A stretch of DNA of 13,240 nucleotides from the NCBI GenBank assembly GCA_905182385.1, contig CAJJBS010000017.1:1-13240 (forward strand), in the 5' to 3' direction. Position numbers and translations under genes: made by a program. Position 1 is the stretch's first letter, and the number at the start of each line of letters is the position of its first letter. Shown piece by piece: positions 1-6,274 of the stretch. The notes under the pieces were generated by a model, which ran no database searches, was not told the origin of the DNA, and saw only the letters and a list, made by a program, of their open reading frames with translations. The stretch is from Fidelibacterota bacterium TCS55 (GTDB taxonomy: Bacteria > Fidelibacterota > Marinisomatia > Marinisomatales > TCS55).

Positions 1-38
1 TTGACGGAATAATTATAATCTACTTGCTGTTTTATGGT

Positions 39-401
39 TTATTTAGAGTGCCAATAGGCTAAACCAATAAAAACGAACTGAAAAGGAAGTCTTCCCCAAG
101 CAATAAGGGATGTTGTATTCATAGCTACGCCGTTTGTTTGCGCGAGATAAATATTAGCTGGGTACACTGCAATTAAAAGTACAATTAATCCCCAAGCTGC
201 ATAATATCTTGTTTTATTAAGTAATAAAAATGAACCAAATAATATCTCAAAAAACCCACTAATGTAGACTAATTCTAATTTGTAAGATAGATACGGAGGA
301 ACTATTTGCAAAAACCAATCAGGTGTTAAGAAATGAGTAACACCTGTAAAGATATAAAAGAAGGACATAATCCATATGGTTATTAATTTGAGTTTTTGCA
401 A
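39..401 (-). CDS. DoxX-like small integral membrane protein
   Basis: This 120-residue protein is almost entirely hydrophobic, with about four predicted membrane helices near residues 6-22, 44-62, 67-85 and 103-117. The order of conserved elements is typical of DoxX-like proteins: GVTHF (20-24), a short loop with P27 and PP at 35-36, an SGFFEILFG segment (48-56) at helix 2, TRYYAAWGL (64-72) opening helix 3, and YPANIYLA (80-87) closing it. Family members lie in the inner membrane and have been linked to thiol or redox and quinone functions, but no specific reaction can be assigned here. The start is TTG at 399-401. The next in-frame ATG (codon 12) would cut into helix 1, so TTG is preferred even without a Shine-Dalgarno sequence. 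It begins 12 bp after the upstream lipoprotein gene and is probably co-transcribed with it. Family membership is fairly secure; the start is less so. Confidence 0.8.
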   Translation of the reverse strand: MQKLKLITIWIMSFFYIFTGVTHFLTPDWFLQIVPPYLSYKLELVYISGFFEILFGSFLLLNKTRYYAAWGLIVLLIAVYPANIYLAQTNGVAMNTTSLIAWGRLPFQFVFIGLAYWHSK

Positions 402-413
402 AACAGAAAGTTT

Positions 414-701
414 TTAAGTTGGTAAATCTTTACAAAGATCAGCAAATTCAGCAATAGCCAATTCAAATTCAATTTTATTCTGACCTTCAGCCATACAAGG
501 AAGATACTCTGCCATCTTTTCAACAAGGTCATTACAATCAGCTTTGGTAGCTGTACCGTTATCTGTTAATGCACTAAATTTATCAGCGGCTCTATTCATT
601 AATGTAAGCGTGGCATTACATTCAGTTTGATTGGCAACTTCTTCTGATTCGTCACAAGAAAAGAGTATAGATATAAAAATAATAAATAGATAATTTTTCA
701 T
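414..701 (-). CDS. Small four-cysteine lipoprotein of unknown function
   Basis: This 95-residue protein has a lipoprotein signal peptide: basic MKN, a hydrophobic stretch (residues 4-14) and a lipobox LFSC with the lipidated cysteine at 16. The mature part starts CDESEE, an acidic stretch right after the cysteine. Bacteroidota use such acidic runs as a surface-export signal, so outer-membrane or surface placement is possible. The mature protein is short, acidic and probably helical, with four further cysteines at 28, 56, 69 and 90 that could form two disulfides. I recognise no family. The ATG lies 2 bp after the alkB-like gene stop; AGGA about 13 bp upstream is too far to be a convincing ribosome site. 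Its neighbour 12 bp downstream is DoxX-like, a family sometimes tied to thiol chemistry, but a functional link is only a guess. Confidence 0.8.
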   Translation of the reverse strand: MKNYLFIIFISILFSCDESEEVANQTECNATLTLMNRAADKFSALTDNGTATKADCNDLVEKMAEYLPCMAEGQNKIEFELAIAEFADLCKDLPT

Positions 702-703
702 AT

Positions 704-1285
704 TTAAATAATAGTCCTAAAAGTTAGATTAATTCTACGTTCGTTAATATTTTTCCTAATAGGTAGACTATGCAACCAGTGATGCTGTGTACTTCCATTC
801 ATCAGGATCAAAGATCCATTTGATGACATAATTTTAACCCGGTCATTATTTGACTTAATTTTTGGTTTTAAATAAAAATCTCGATCAACACCAAAACTGA
901 CGGATCCAATAATAGGATCTTTGCCTAATTCTTTTTCATCATCACTATGCCAACCCATACCAACATTACCATCTTCATAGTCATTTAGAAGAACACTATT
1001 AAATGCAATCGAAGAGACGATTTCAATTTTTTTTTTGATACGCTTAAGGTTTTCATTCCAAGTAATTGGGCTTAATAAATTTCCAGAATAAGAATAATTT
1101 TTACCCGAATCTCCATACCATGCCACCCGTCTTCTCAATATTCTTTTCTTTCCCCACATCGTAATGGTTTCTTGTTTCCACGCTACTTCATTAAGTAGAC
1201 TCCGAAAGAAATAGTTGCTTTCATCTTCTGAAAATAGATGGTTAAATATTTTAATATCTAAATTTTCTTTAAGTAAATGCTCCAT
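704..1285 (-). CDS. AlkB-family 2-oxoglutarate/Fe(II) dioxygenase (alkylated nucleic acid repair)
   Basis: AlkB-type enzymes oxidatively remove alkyl groups such as 1-methyladenine and 3-methylcytosine from DNA or RNA in the cytoplasm, using Fe(II), O2 and 2-oxoglutarate. The full catalytic set is visible in this 193-residue protein. NDYEDGNVGMGWHSDDE (101-117) supplies the HxD iron ligands H113 and D115. QHHWLHSLP (167-175) supplies the second iron histidine, H172. RINLTFR (184-190) supplies the 2-oxoglutarate-binding R184 and the second conserved arginine, R190. PIIGSVSFGVDRDFYL (124-139) is the characteristic core strand pair. Length and motif spacing look closer to the short ALKBH2/3-like bacterial proteins than to E. 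coli AlkB. The substrate cannot be read from sequence. The gene starts 42 bp after deoC, without a Shine-Dalgarno sequence, and ends 2 bp before the lipoprotein gene. No Ada-type regulator or other repair gene is adjacent. Confidence 0.93.
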   Translation of the reverse strand: MEHLLKENLDIKIFNHLFSEDESNYFFRSLLNEVAWKQETITMWGKKRILRRRVAWYGDSGKNYSYSGNLLSPITWNENLKRIKKKIEIVSSIAFNSVLLNDYEDGNVGMGWHSDDEKELGKDPIIGSVSFGVDRDFYLKPKIKSNNDRVKIMSSNGSLILMNGSTQHHWLHSLPIRKNINERRINLTFRTII

Positions 1286-1327
1286 TATTTTATCAATAAA
1301 AAAACAGATATCATTTTTTTCATATGA

Positions 1328-2008
1328 TTAGTCCTCAGACTTTAATTTTTCTGTTTTCATAATCTCATCCCCTGAGCTAGTCCCAATTCTGTTTGCACCT
1401 GCTTTTATCATTTTCAAAGCATCATCAAATGACTTTATTCCGCTGGATGCTTTCACACCAAAAAGATCGCCAACAGTTTCTCTCATAATTCTGATATGAT
1501 CAATAGTTGCACCATGCGTTGAAAAACCGGTAGATGATTTTACAAACTGTGCGCTAGACCCTTGAACAACTTCGCAAGCTATTTTGATCTCTTCATCTGT
1601 CCATAAACATGACTCGATGATCACCTTTATAATTCTACCCTCAGCTGCTTCTATTATATTAATAATACCTGCTGAAACTTTTTCATAATCTTTTTGACGA
1701 AATGCTTCAATATCCATAACCATATCTATCTCCATAGCACCATCACTGGCAGCCATAGCTACATCTACCACATTATTGGTTATATCTCCTTCTCCATTTG
1801 GAAAATCAACCACAGTGCAAACCTCTATCGATGTTCCTTCCAACTGCTCAGCACATAGTTCAACAAAATTAGGATAGACACATACCGTTCTAAAACCCCA
1901 TTTTTTAGCTGTTCGACATAGTTTAATATGATCTTCTCCATTAGCATCTTTTGTAAGTAGAGTATAGTCAATTAGATCTGCTATTTTTTTAGATATTGAA
2001 TGATTCAT
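1328..2008 (-). CDS. deoC: Deoxyribose-phosphate aldolase
   Basis: DeoC cleaves 2-deoxy-D-ribose 5-phosphate to acetaldehyde and glyceraldehyde 3-phosphate, the last step of deoxynucleoside salvage. At 226 residues it has normal length for the short bacterial type. Active-site elements are in place: the DYTLL motif (14-18, usually DHTLL), the strand EIDMVMDI with catalytic D95, FVKSSTGF (155-162) with the Schiff-base lysine K157, and VKASSGI (185-191) with the second active-site lysine K186. IGTSSG (208-213) is the phosphate-binding end of the TIM barrel. The gene starts 5 bp after the flavoprotein gene ends, so the two are very likely translated from one message. No deoA, deoB, deoD or deoR homologue is in the window, so it is not in a classical deo operon; the link to an amine-oxidase-like neighbour is unexplained. 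Confidence 0.96.
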   Translation of the reverse strand: MNHSISKKIADLIDYTLLTKDANGEDHIKLCRTAKKWGFRTVCVYPNFVELCAEQLEGTSIEVCTVVDFPNGEGDITNNVVDVAMAASDGAMEIDMVMDIEAFRQKDYEKVSAGIINIIEAAEGRIIKVIIESCLWTDEEIKIACEVVQGSSAQFVKSSTGFSTHGATIDHIRIMRETVGDLFGVKASSGIKSFDDALKMIKAGANRIGTSSGDEIMKTEKLKSED

Positions 2009-2013
2009 TTTAA

Positions 2014-3489
2014 TTATGCTTCTAAAGCTTGAATTAATTCTGACTTGGCACGCAAACCAGATTCAATGGCTCCATTCATGGATGCTCTATAAAAAGCTGT
2101 GTGTTCACCTGCAAAATATATAGGACCTTCAGGCTTAGCTAAAATATCTCTAAAACCTTTTTGACCAACACCAGCAATTGAATAGCTGGCCTTAACCCAA
2201 GGATCTTCATTCCAGTACTTCGTAATACCATTCTCCCAGTATTTTGATGATTCAGGCCATATATTTTCACATGTTTTTTGAGCATTACGCATACGTCGTT
2301 CTTCACTCAAGCGCCCCAACTTCTTAGCATCCTCACCTGATGTAAAAGTAAGCAGTATTCCACGAGGACCTGGTTGATCAATTGAAAAGTGATAAATTCT
2401 TCGAAGACTTGTGTCTGTAAAAACGCGTTGACCAATTGATTTTTTCTGATCCCAAAAACGTTTTCGATATTGCATGGCTACTTTCATTACATGCCCGTAA
2501 TCTTGATTTTGTATGCAATATGTTTTATCAGAACTAAATCCAGGCTCAATATCTACGTTTCTCAGAACGGATGCTGGAAGAGCTATCACACATTTAAGAC
2601 CTTTAATAGACTCATTTGCGCCATTTTGATTAACAATGGCCGTAAGACCCTTAGAATTAAATTTTAGCCGCTTAAGAGCTCGATTGTATTTAATCTTAGT
2701 TCCTAATTTTTTCGCAAAAATCTTAGGAAGCCTGTCATTTCCACCAAAGATTCTTCCTTCAACTGTATCTTCACTAAACGCCGAAGCTCTTGCATTGGCT
2801 AAAACCATATATAAAGCTGACATTCTTGAAGGGACTGTGGTTGACTCAGTGGCGTTGGTATACGTATAAAGTTCAATAATATCTTTAGGTGCTCCCCCTT
2901 TTTTTAACATTTCCTCAATGGACATATTATCAAGGGCTAGTACCTCAGGAGAGTTTTCACCTTTTTGCTTGACAAGGTCTATCCATTCTTGGATATATCT
3001 TGCTTCCTGCCCAAACAATTTACCTTCTAATACTCCATCATAAGGCAATGAATCTTGACCCGATTTTAAACCTTTCATGGATAATCTATTTCCCCTTACA
3101 AAAACCCCATCATATTGTTTTGCAGGTAATACTCTCAAGCCAAAATCTTTGCAATACTGATGAACCAGATTATCCGTACTATCCACATATTCTGCACCCA
3201 TTTCAGCATATAAATTATCAGCGAATGCATCTCTATAAGTTCTTACTCTGCCACCAGCACGTGATCGTGCCTCAATTAAAATAACATTATACCCTGCTTT
3301 ATCTAATTCATACGCACATGATAAACCTGCTAACCCAGCACCGATAACTAAAATTCGTTTATCATCTGATAAATCAGATACGATAGATGAGATTGAAAAA
3401 GGCGAGATTGAAGCTAATGAGGTAATGGCACTCGTTTTTTTCAGAAAAGAACGACGTGATATTTTATTGCTCAATAATACTCCACTCAT
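2014..3489 (-). CDS. Tat-exported flavin monoamine oxidase family protein
   Basis: This is an FAD-dependent amine oxidase-superfamily protein of 491 residues. The N-terminus carries a twin-arginine signal, SRRSFLKK at 11-18 followed by a hydrophobic stretch to about residue 36, so it is probably exported folded with FAD bound. The dinucleotide fold follows: ILVIGAGLAGLSCAYELDKAG (46-66), the ribose-binding E73, and the GGR motif at 79-81. Further family landmarks are GGNDRLP (249-255), ALPASVLRNV (303-312), the conserved lysine K336 before KRFW (343-346), and the C-terminal FAD segment YFAGEHTA (458-465) with GAIESGLRA (473-481). There is no SGGC-type motif for covalent flavin. The substrate is unknown; monoamines, polyamines and L-amino acids are all possible in this superfamily. 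Its start lies 26 bp inside the preceding gene, suggesting translational coupling, and deoC follows 5 bp after its stop. Confidence 0.92.
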   Translation of the reverse strand: MSGVLLSNKISRRSFLKKTSAITSLASISPFSISSIVSDLSDDKRILVIGAGLAGLSCAYELDKAGYNVILIEARSRAGGRVRTYRDAFADNLYAEMGAEYVDSTDNLVHQYCKDFGLRVLPAKQYDGVFVRGNRLSMKGLKSGQDSLPYDGVLEGKLFGQEARYIQEWIDLVKQKGENSPEVLALDNMSIEEMLKKGGAPKDIIELYTYTNATESTTVPSRMSALYMVLANARASAFSEDTVEGRIFGGNDRLPKIFAKKLGTKIKYNRALKRLKFNSKGLTAIVNQNGANESIKGLKCVIALPASVLRNVDIEPGFSSDKTYCIQNQDYGHVMKVAMQYRKRFWDQKKSIGQRVFTDTSLRRIYHFSIDQPGPRGILLTFTSGEDAKKLGRLSEERRMRNAQKTCENIWPESSKYWENGITKYWNEDPWVKASYSIAGVGQKGFRDILAKPEGPIYFAGEHTAFYRASMNGAIESGLRAKSELIQALEA

Positions 3490-4093
3490 CAGGACTGATG
3501 ATGAATTCTTCAGTTATATCTGGAAAAAAAGATCCAACAAGAAGACCTTGGATACCCCCAGTAACAGCAGTGACTCCACCTAAAAATGAAGATAATAGAA
3601 TCACCTGCAAAAATTCATTAGCAATATCAACTTCACCAACTGATAAAAGGAGAAGAAATGAAGCGGCAAAGCCTCCAAAAAAACCTCCTACAAAACCATT
3701 TTTAGCAGCTTTAAGTGCCATTGTGCCGTCAGTAACTGGTGAAATAGAATAAAAATCAGATAATGCAATCGCATCATTTTGGGTTATCAACACTTTTTGT
3801 TGATGGTCTATAGATATGAACGTGCTTGGTTTAACTTTTGGACCTGATGGTATAATTTTTCTTTGAGGTATGTCAGTTAATATTCTATTTCTAAATAATG
3901 TTTTTTTATACGAACGTATATAGACCTTTTGACCTGGTTTTATCTCTAACCAACTATCACCTTTCTGTAAGATAAGGGGTCTTTCATTTTGCTGAGAATA
4001 TAAATGAGAAGTTTTTATATCAATAAAACTAGATTCATCTAAAATAAAGATTGATATTGCAAATAAACTAATAAGGTATGATCTAGTTTTCAT
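3464..4093 (-). CDS. Membrane protein of unknown function with signal sequence and glycine-rich double helix
   Basis: I recognise no family for this 209-residue protein. It begins with a basic MKTR and a hydrophobic stretch to about residue 18, either a signal peptide or an anchor. Residues 38-115 look like a compact beta-rich region (LQKGDSWLEIKPGQKVYIR, then basic segments). Two hydrophobic, glycine-rich segments follow at about 133-152 (with GGFFGGFAASF) and 163-190 (GGVTAVTGGIQGLLVG), resembling glycine-zipper helical hairpins that pack in membranes. The tail is acidic (PDITEEF, PDEWSIIEQ). The gene appears to head the array that continues into the Tat flavoprotein, whose start overlaps its last 26 bp. 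The TAGGA directly before the ATG is too close to act as a normal Shine-Dalgarno. A role as membrane partner of the exported flavoprotein is conceivable but rests only on position. Confidence 0.8.
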   Translation of the reverse strand: MKTRSYLISLFAISIFILDESSFIDIKTSHLYSQQNERPLILQKGDSWLEIKPGQKVYIRSYKKTLFRNRILTDIPQRKIIPSGPKVKPSTFISIDHQQKVLITQNDAIALSDFYSISPVTDGTMALKAAKNGFVGGFFGGFAASFLLLLSVGEVDIANEFLQVILLSSFLGGVTAVTGGIQGLLVGSFFPDITEEFIISPDEWSIIEQ

Positions 4094-4248
4094 TCCTACA
4101 CTTAATGTAATTAGATAATGTTAAAATTAATACTGTATGAATTTATGATTTAAATAAACTAAGAATTATGGATAATATGTGCCTTGAGCATTTTATTCTA
4201 GATTAAGATTATATATTTAAAAATTGACATATTTAAACCCGTGGTATT
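4094..4248. other. Intergenic region upstream of the six-gene array
   Basis: This very AT-rich 155-bp stretch lies between the presumed first gene of the left-hand array and the short orphan reading frame, so it is where that array's promoter should be. On the minus strand it contains TATAAT in an AT-rich run around 4206-4215, but no convincing -35 element at the right distance and no clear Bacteroidota-type TAnnTTTG element. A TTGACA on the plus strand at 4224-4229 has no matching -10. I see no strong hairpin followed by a T-run, hence no confident terminator for the SMR gene. Confidence 0.3.
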
Positions 4249-4356
4249 TCATTTATTATCTCTTAGCGCTTCAAAAAACTCTACGAAGTCAGCTTCAAAG
4301 TCTCCTTTCCGTTCTTCCCATATTACTCGTACTATTTTAGTTTTGTAAATATCCAT
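4249..4356 (-). pseudogene. Short orphan reading frame, possible 3' remnant of a lost gene
   Basis: A minus-strand frame opens in the 3' end of the SMR gene, in a different phase, and runs to a TGA at 4249-4251. Its only ATG (4354-4356) gives 35 residues, MDIYKTKIVRVIWEERK followed by an acidic, aromatic helix-like end (DFEADFVEFFEALRDNK). The frame continues upstream of that ATG as KNGLLTKDAFSRIG without a usable start or Shine-Dalgarno. Composition (charged, amphipathic, no stops) is more protein-like than the surrounding AT-rich DNA. It could be a genuine micro-protein, the end of a gene whose front was deleted, or chance. I recognise no family. Confidence 0.3.
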
Positions 4357-4396
4357 GCCAATTCTACTAAATGCATCTTTTGTTAATAATCCATTT

Positions 4397-4726
4397 TTAA
4401 AGAATATTTTGGTTTTTAAATGTATTTACAATCGCTACACCCATCGCTATCAAAAGAAGCCCTAAGATAGATTGCCACCCTAAAGATTGATCATGGACTA
4501 TATAACTGAATAAAGTAATTAAGAAGATACCTAAGCCTGCCCAAGTGGCGTATGCAACTGCTATAGGAATCTCTTTTAAAGCAAAACTAAAAAGATAGAA
4601 AGAAAGCATGTAAGCAATTACTAGAACAATACTAATAAAAGGCTTTGTGAAGTTTTTTGAAAGAGGTATCAGCATTGTACCTATTACTTCAAAAATTATT
4701 GCACTAAATAAGTATATATATGACAT
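4397..4726 (-). CDS. EmrE-like small multidrug resistance (SMR) transporter
   Basis: SMR proteins are about 110-residue, four-helix inner-membrane antiporters that work as dimers and exchange protons for cationic compounds. This 109-residue protein aligns along its whole length with EmrE in memory. The essential membrane glutamate is E13 (EmrE E14), in FEVIGT. Y39 and Y59 match substrate-pocket tyrosines Y40 and Y60. YATWAGLG (59-66) matches the YAIWSGVG signature with W62 for EmrE W63. GLLLIAMGV (89-97) gives the helix-4 dimer-packing glycines G89 and G96. The tryptophan and tyrosines favour the multidrug (Qac/EmrE) subgroup over guanidinium exporters, but the substrate is not proven. It begins 41 bp after the DUF6090-type gene, without a Shine-Dalgarno, and is probably co-transcribed with it. 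No obvious regulator is adjacent. Confidence 0.92.
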   Translation of the reverse strand: MSYIYLFSAIIFEVIGTMLIPLSKNFTKPFISIVLVIAYMLSFYLFSFALKEIPIAVAYATWAGLGIFLITLFSYIVHDQSLGWQSILGLLLIAMGVAIVNTFKNQNIL

Positions 4727-4767
4727 TATTAATATTATTTATTTAAAATATATAACCCAAAAGAATT

Positions 4768-5475
4768 TCATTTAGTAATTTCATTTTTTGTCAATAATAA
4801 TGCAGTAAAGTAAGATTTTTCAATATCTCTTAACTGTCTGGTATACATATTACCATAGAGGTTTGCCTGAGAGAGTAAACCATAAAAAGCATTTGACATA
4901 TAATAGGTTTGACTAAATTTGTATTGATTAATTGTTCTACTTCCATAAAAAGCACCATCTAAAGAATTGTAATTAAAACTAACTCTAAACTTATCTAATA
5001 TTTCGTTCCTAAAACGGATGTTGAAATGATCGATTTCTGTAGAGGTAGCATAATTACGCTGTTTTTGGTGATTGTACATCTTAAGCAAAATATTTTTTAA
5101 TTCAACATTTTTAATAAGTTCAAAAGATCCCGTTGAGATGAGTTGATTAAATATACCGTCTTGTGGAAAAAATGAAAAACCTACTTCAATATCTAATAAT
5201 TTTTTAAGTATATCAGCATCTGAATGAGTGGTATGGTTTTTGTCAATATCAGTTTGAATAACTGCAATCAACTTATCAGAATTAATTAAAGTTTTAAGTA
5301 GCTTATCTATTTGTTCAATATCTACTTCTAATGTATTTATAAGATCAGATAGATATTGGTCTTTTTTATCTTCATTATCTTTTTCTGTTTGCCATTCCTC
5401 CATATAAAAAGAAAGTGCAATACCTAGAAAAACTGCCAAAAACTCAATTCCACCTCTTGTTAGTATATTCTTCAT
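4768..5475 (-). CDS. DUF6090-type single-span membrane protein
   Basis: This is a 235-residue protein with one N-terminal membrane helix (about residues 8-24, GGIEFLAVFLGIALSFY) followed by EEWQTEKDNEDKK and a long charged, probably helical or coiled-coil region. The arrangement of a glutamate before the helix, an E-W pair just after it, YLSDLINTLEVDI (41-53), and the later SFELIKNVELKNILLKMY is what I recall of DUF6090 proteins, which are common in Bacteroidota and have no known function. The bulk of the protein should lie on one side of the membrane. It starts at ATG with only an AT-rich leader, ~190 bp downstream of tRNA-Ser, and precedes the SMR transporter by 41 bp. Whether the two cooperate is unknown. 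The family call is from pattern memory. Confidence 0.72.
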   Translation of the reverse strand: MKNILTRGGIEFLAVFLGIALSFYMEEWQTEKDNEDKKDQYLSDLINTLEVDIEQIDKLLKTLINSDKLIAVIQTDIDKNHTTHSDADILKKLLDIEVGFSFFPQDGIFNQLISTGSFELIKNVELKNILLKMYNHQKQRNYATSTEIDHFNIRFRNEILDKFRVSFNYNSLDGAFYGSRTINQYKFSQTYYMSNAFYGLLSQANLYGNMYTRQLRDIEKSYFTALLLTKNEITK

Positions 5476-5483
5476 TTAAATAT

Positions 5484-5594
5484 CTAAGATTTACTTTCAT
5501 TATCATTGTAATCAGATTTAGCAATTAAGCCATCACTTAACATTTGCTTATATAATAATTTAGAGCTAATTATTAGCTTAATAGGACCATTATT
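5484..5594 (-). pseudogene. Possible decayed reading frame with SHOCT-like end
   Basis: Between tRNA-Ser and the DUF6090-type gene, a minus-strand frame runs 36 codons from a TGA (5595-5597) to a TAG (5484-5486). Its second half reads SKLLYKQMLSDGLIAKSDYN, which follows the pattern of a SHOCT domain (leucine, leucine, G-L-I, then acidic-aromatic). SHOCT domains are ~30-residue C-terminal modules of membrane or oligomerising proteins. The only ATG (5541-5543) would leave 19 residues. In a neighbouring frame just upstream, KLCKDSKNGTVEIMVLLS is open, so the two could be pieces of one frameshifted gene. A 15-bp palindrome (AGCTAAT-T-ATTAGCT, 5564-5578) lies inside. Chance remains a real possibility. 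Confidence 0.25.
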
Positions 5595-5665
5595 TCAACA
5601 GTACCATTTTTCGAGTCTTTACAAAGTTTTTAGTTTGAATTTGATATAAGATTTATATAGTAATG

Positions 5666-5753
5666 CGGAGAGAGTGGGATTCGAACCCACGGTACGCTAT
5701 GAACGTACACACGCTTTCCAAGCGTGCGCCTTAAGCCGCTCGGCCACCTCTCC
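5666..5753 (-). tRNA. tRNA-Ser (anticodon GGA)
   Basis: The minus strand folds as a class II tRNA of 88 nt including the discriminator G. The acceptor stem GGAGAGG pairs with TCTCTCC, with one G-U pair at position 7. The D-arm is GGCCGAGCGGCTTAAGGC. The anticodon stem CACGC/GCGTG encloses the loop TTGGAAA, giving anticodon GGA (5717-5719). A long variable arm has a 5-bp stem (GTACG/CGTAC), and the T-arm is GTGGG-TTCGAAT-CCCAC. The long variable arm is diagnostic for serine among the candidates. The 3' CCA is not encoded (the bases after the discriminator are CAT), so it must be added enzymatically. It lies 29 bp after the stop of the EEAP-repeat gene and may be processed from the same transcript. 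A perfect 14-bp AT palindrome lies at its 5' edge (5754-5767). Confidence 0.97.
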
Positions 5754-5782
5754 AATAAATATTTATTTAAGAAATAAAGTAA

Positions 5783-6190
5783 CTATTTAGGAGCTTCTTC
5801 CGTAGGAGCTTCTTCCGTAGGAGCTTCTTCCGTAGGAGCTTCTTCCGTAGGAGCTTCTTCTTTTGCTGGAGCTTCTTCCGTTGCTGGAGCTTCTTCTTTT
5901 GCTGGAGCTTCTTCCGTTGCTGGAGCTTCTTCCGTTGCTGCTAGTGACTTAGAATCACTTTTATTATCATTTTCCGAAGGCATATCAATGTCAACTAACA
6001 TTGCTTGACCTTCCATTTCTTTTAATTTTGTATCAAGATTTTGACCTTTTTCCATTGAAATCATGGATTCATTAAAACGCCAAAAACCATCACGGTCAGA
6101 AGGAACGCTCTTCACAAATTTAATGTGAACTAAATCTTTTGCACCTGCGGATGATGCTTTTTCTGCAAAACTCTTTTGCTTCTTAGCCAT
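5783..6190 (-). CDS. Small basic/acidic protein with EEAP repeat tail, unknown function
   Basis: This 135-residue protein has two halves. Residues 1-70 form a compact domain with a basic start (MAKKQKSFAEKASS), a strand-like segment VHIKFVKSVPSDRDGFWRFNE (21-41), and then an amphipathic stretch ending in the acidic VDIDMP. After a polar linker (to about 83) the tail is almost pure glutamate, alanine and proline in nine TEEAP or KEEAP units, and is likely disordered and strongly acidic. There is no signal peptide or membrane helix, so it is probably cytoplasmic. I recall short MAKK-type conserved proteins of similar layout in the FCB group but cannot name a family. It has the only strong Shine-Dalgarno in the window (AGGAG, 10 nt before the ATG), suggesting high expression. 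It follows the giant repeat gene by 84 bp and precedes tRNA-Ser by 29 bp. Confidence 0.85.
   Translation of the reverse strand: MAKKQKSFAEKASSAGAKDLVHIKFVKSVPSDRDGFWRFNESMISMEKGQNLDTKLKEMEGQAMLVDIDMPSENDNKSDSKSLAATEEAPATEEAPAKEEAPATEEAPAKEEAPTEEAPTEEAPTEEAPTEEAPK
5789..5935 (-). repeat. 15/18-bp coding tandem repeat (EEAP tail)
   Basis: Nine consecutive units encode (T/K)EEAP. The first four in protein order are 18 bp, with an extra alanine codon (xEEAPA); the last five are 15 bp. The four units nearest the stop (5789-5848) are identical copies of the 15-mer AGGAGCTTCTTCCGT on the plus strand. Because 15 and 18 are both multiples of three, gain or loss of units keeps the frame, so this is a likely variable-number tandem repeat that changes tail length between strains. 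Confidence 0.95.
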
Positions 6191-6200
6191 TATATATTTA

Positions 6201-6205
6201 CTCCT
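6201..6205 (-). promoter_or_regulatory. Shine-Dalgarno sequence of the EEAP-repeat gene
   Basis: The minus strand reads AGGAG, then 10 nt of A/T-rich spacer, then the ATG at 6188-6190. It fixes the start of the EEAP-repeat gene and stands out because no other gene here has a well-placed site. Farther upstream, two overlapping TATAAT hexamers (6260-6270, minus strand) could be -10 elements, but no -35 is visible, so no promoter is called. Confidence 0.7.
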
Positions 6206-6274
6206 AATAAAAAAATATGAAAAACAGACCGCGAATTTAATTCAGAATTATAATTAATCATTATATTATATATT

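Noticed and set aside
1..38. Possible terminator after the DoxX-like gene
   Set aside because: Only 38 bases are available and no stem followed by a T-run is visible on the minus strand.
2470..3752. Plus-strand frames antisense to the flavoprotein and the unknown membrane gene
   Set aside because: Low-complexity translations with no recognisable motif, overlapping strongly supported minus-strand genes.
5754..5767. 14-bp AT palindrome at the 5' edge of tRNA-Ser, considered as an operator or attachment site
   Set aside because: All A/T; there is no second copy in the window, no integrase and no duplicated tRNA end, so no support for an att site.
5789..5935. Regular 15/18-bp repeat considered as a CRISPR array
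   Set aside because: Units are contiguous and in frame, with no unique spacers; it is a coding tandem repeat.
6238..6250. Palindrome TAATTC-A-GAATTA between the giant gene and the EEAP-repeat gene, considered as a terminator
   Set aside because: The 6-bp AT-rich stem is too weak, and no U-run follows directly; common by chance in such AT-rich DNA.
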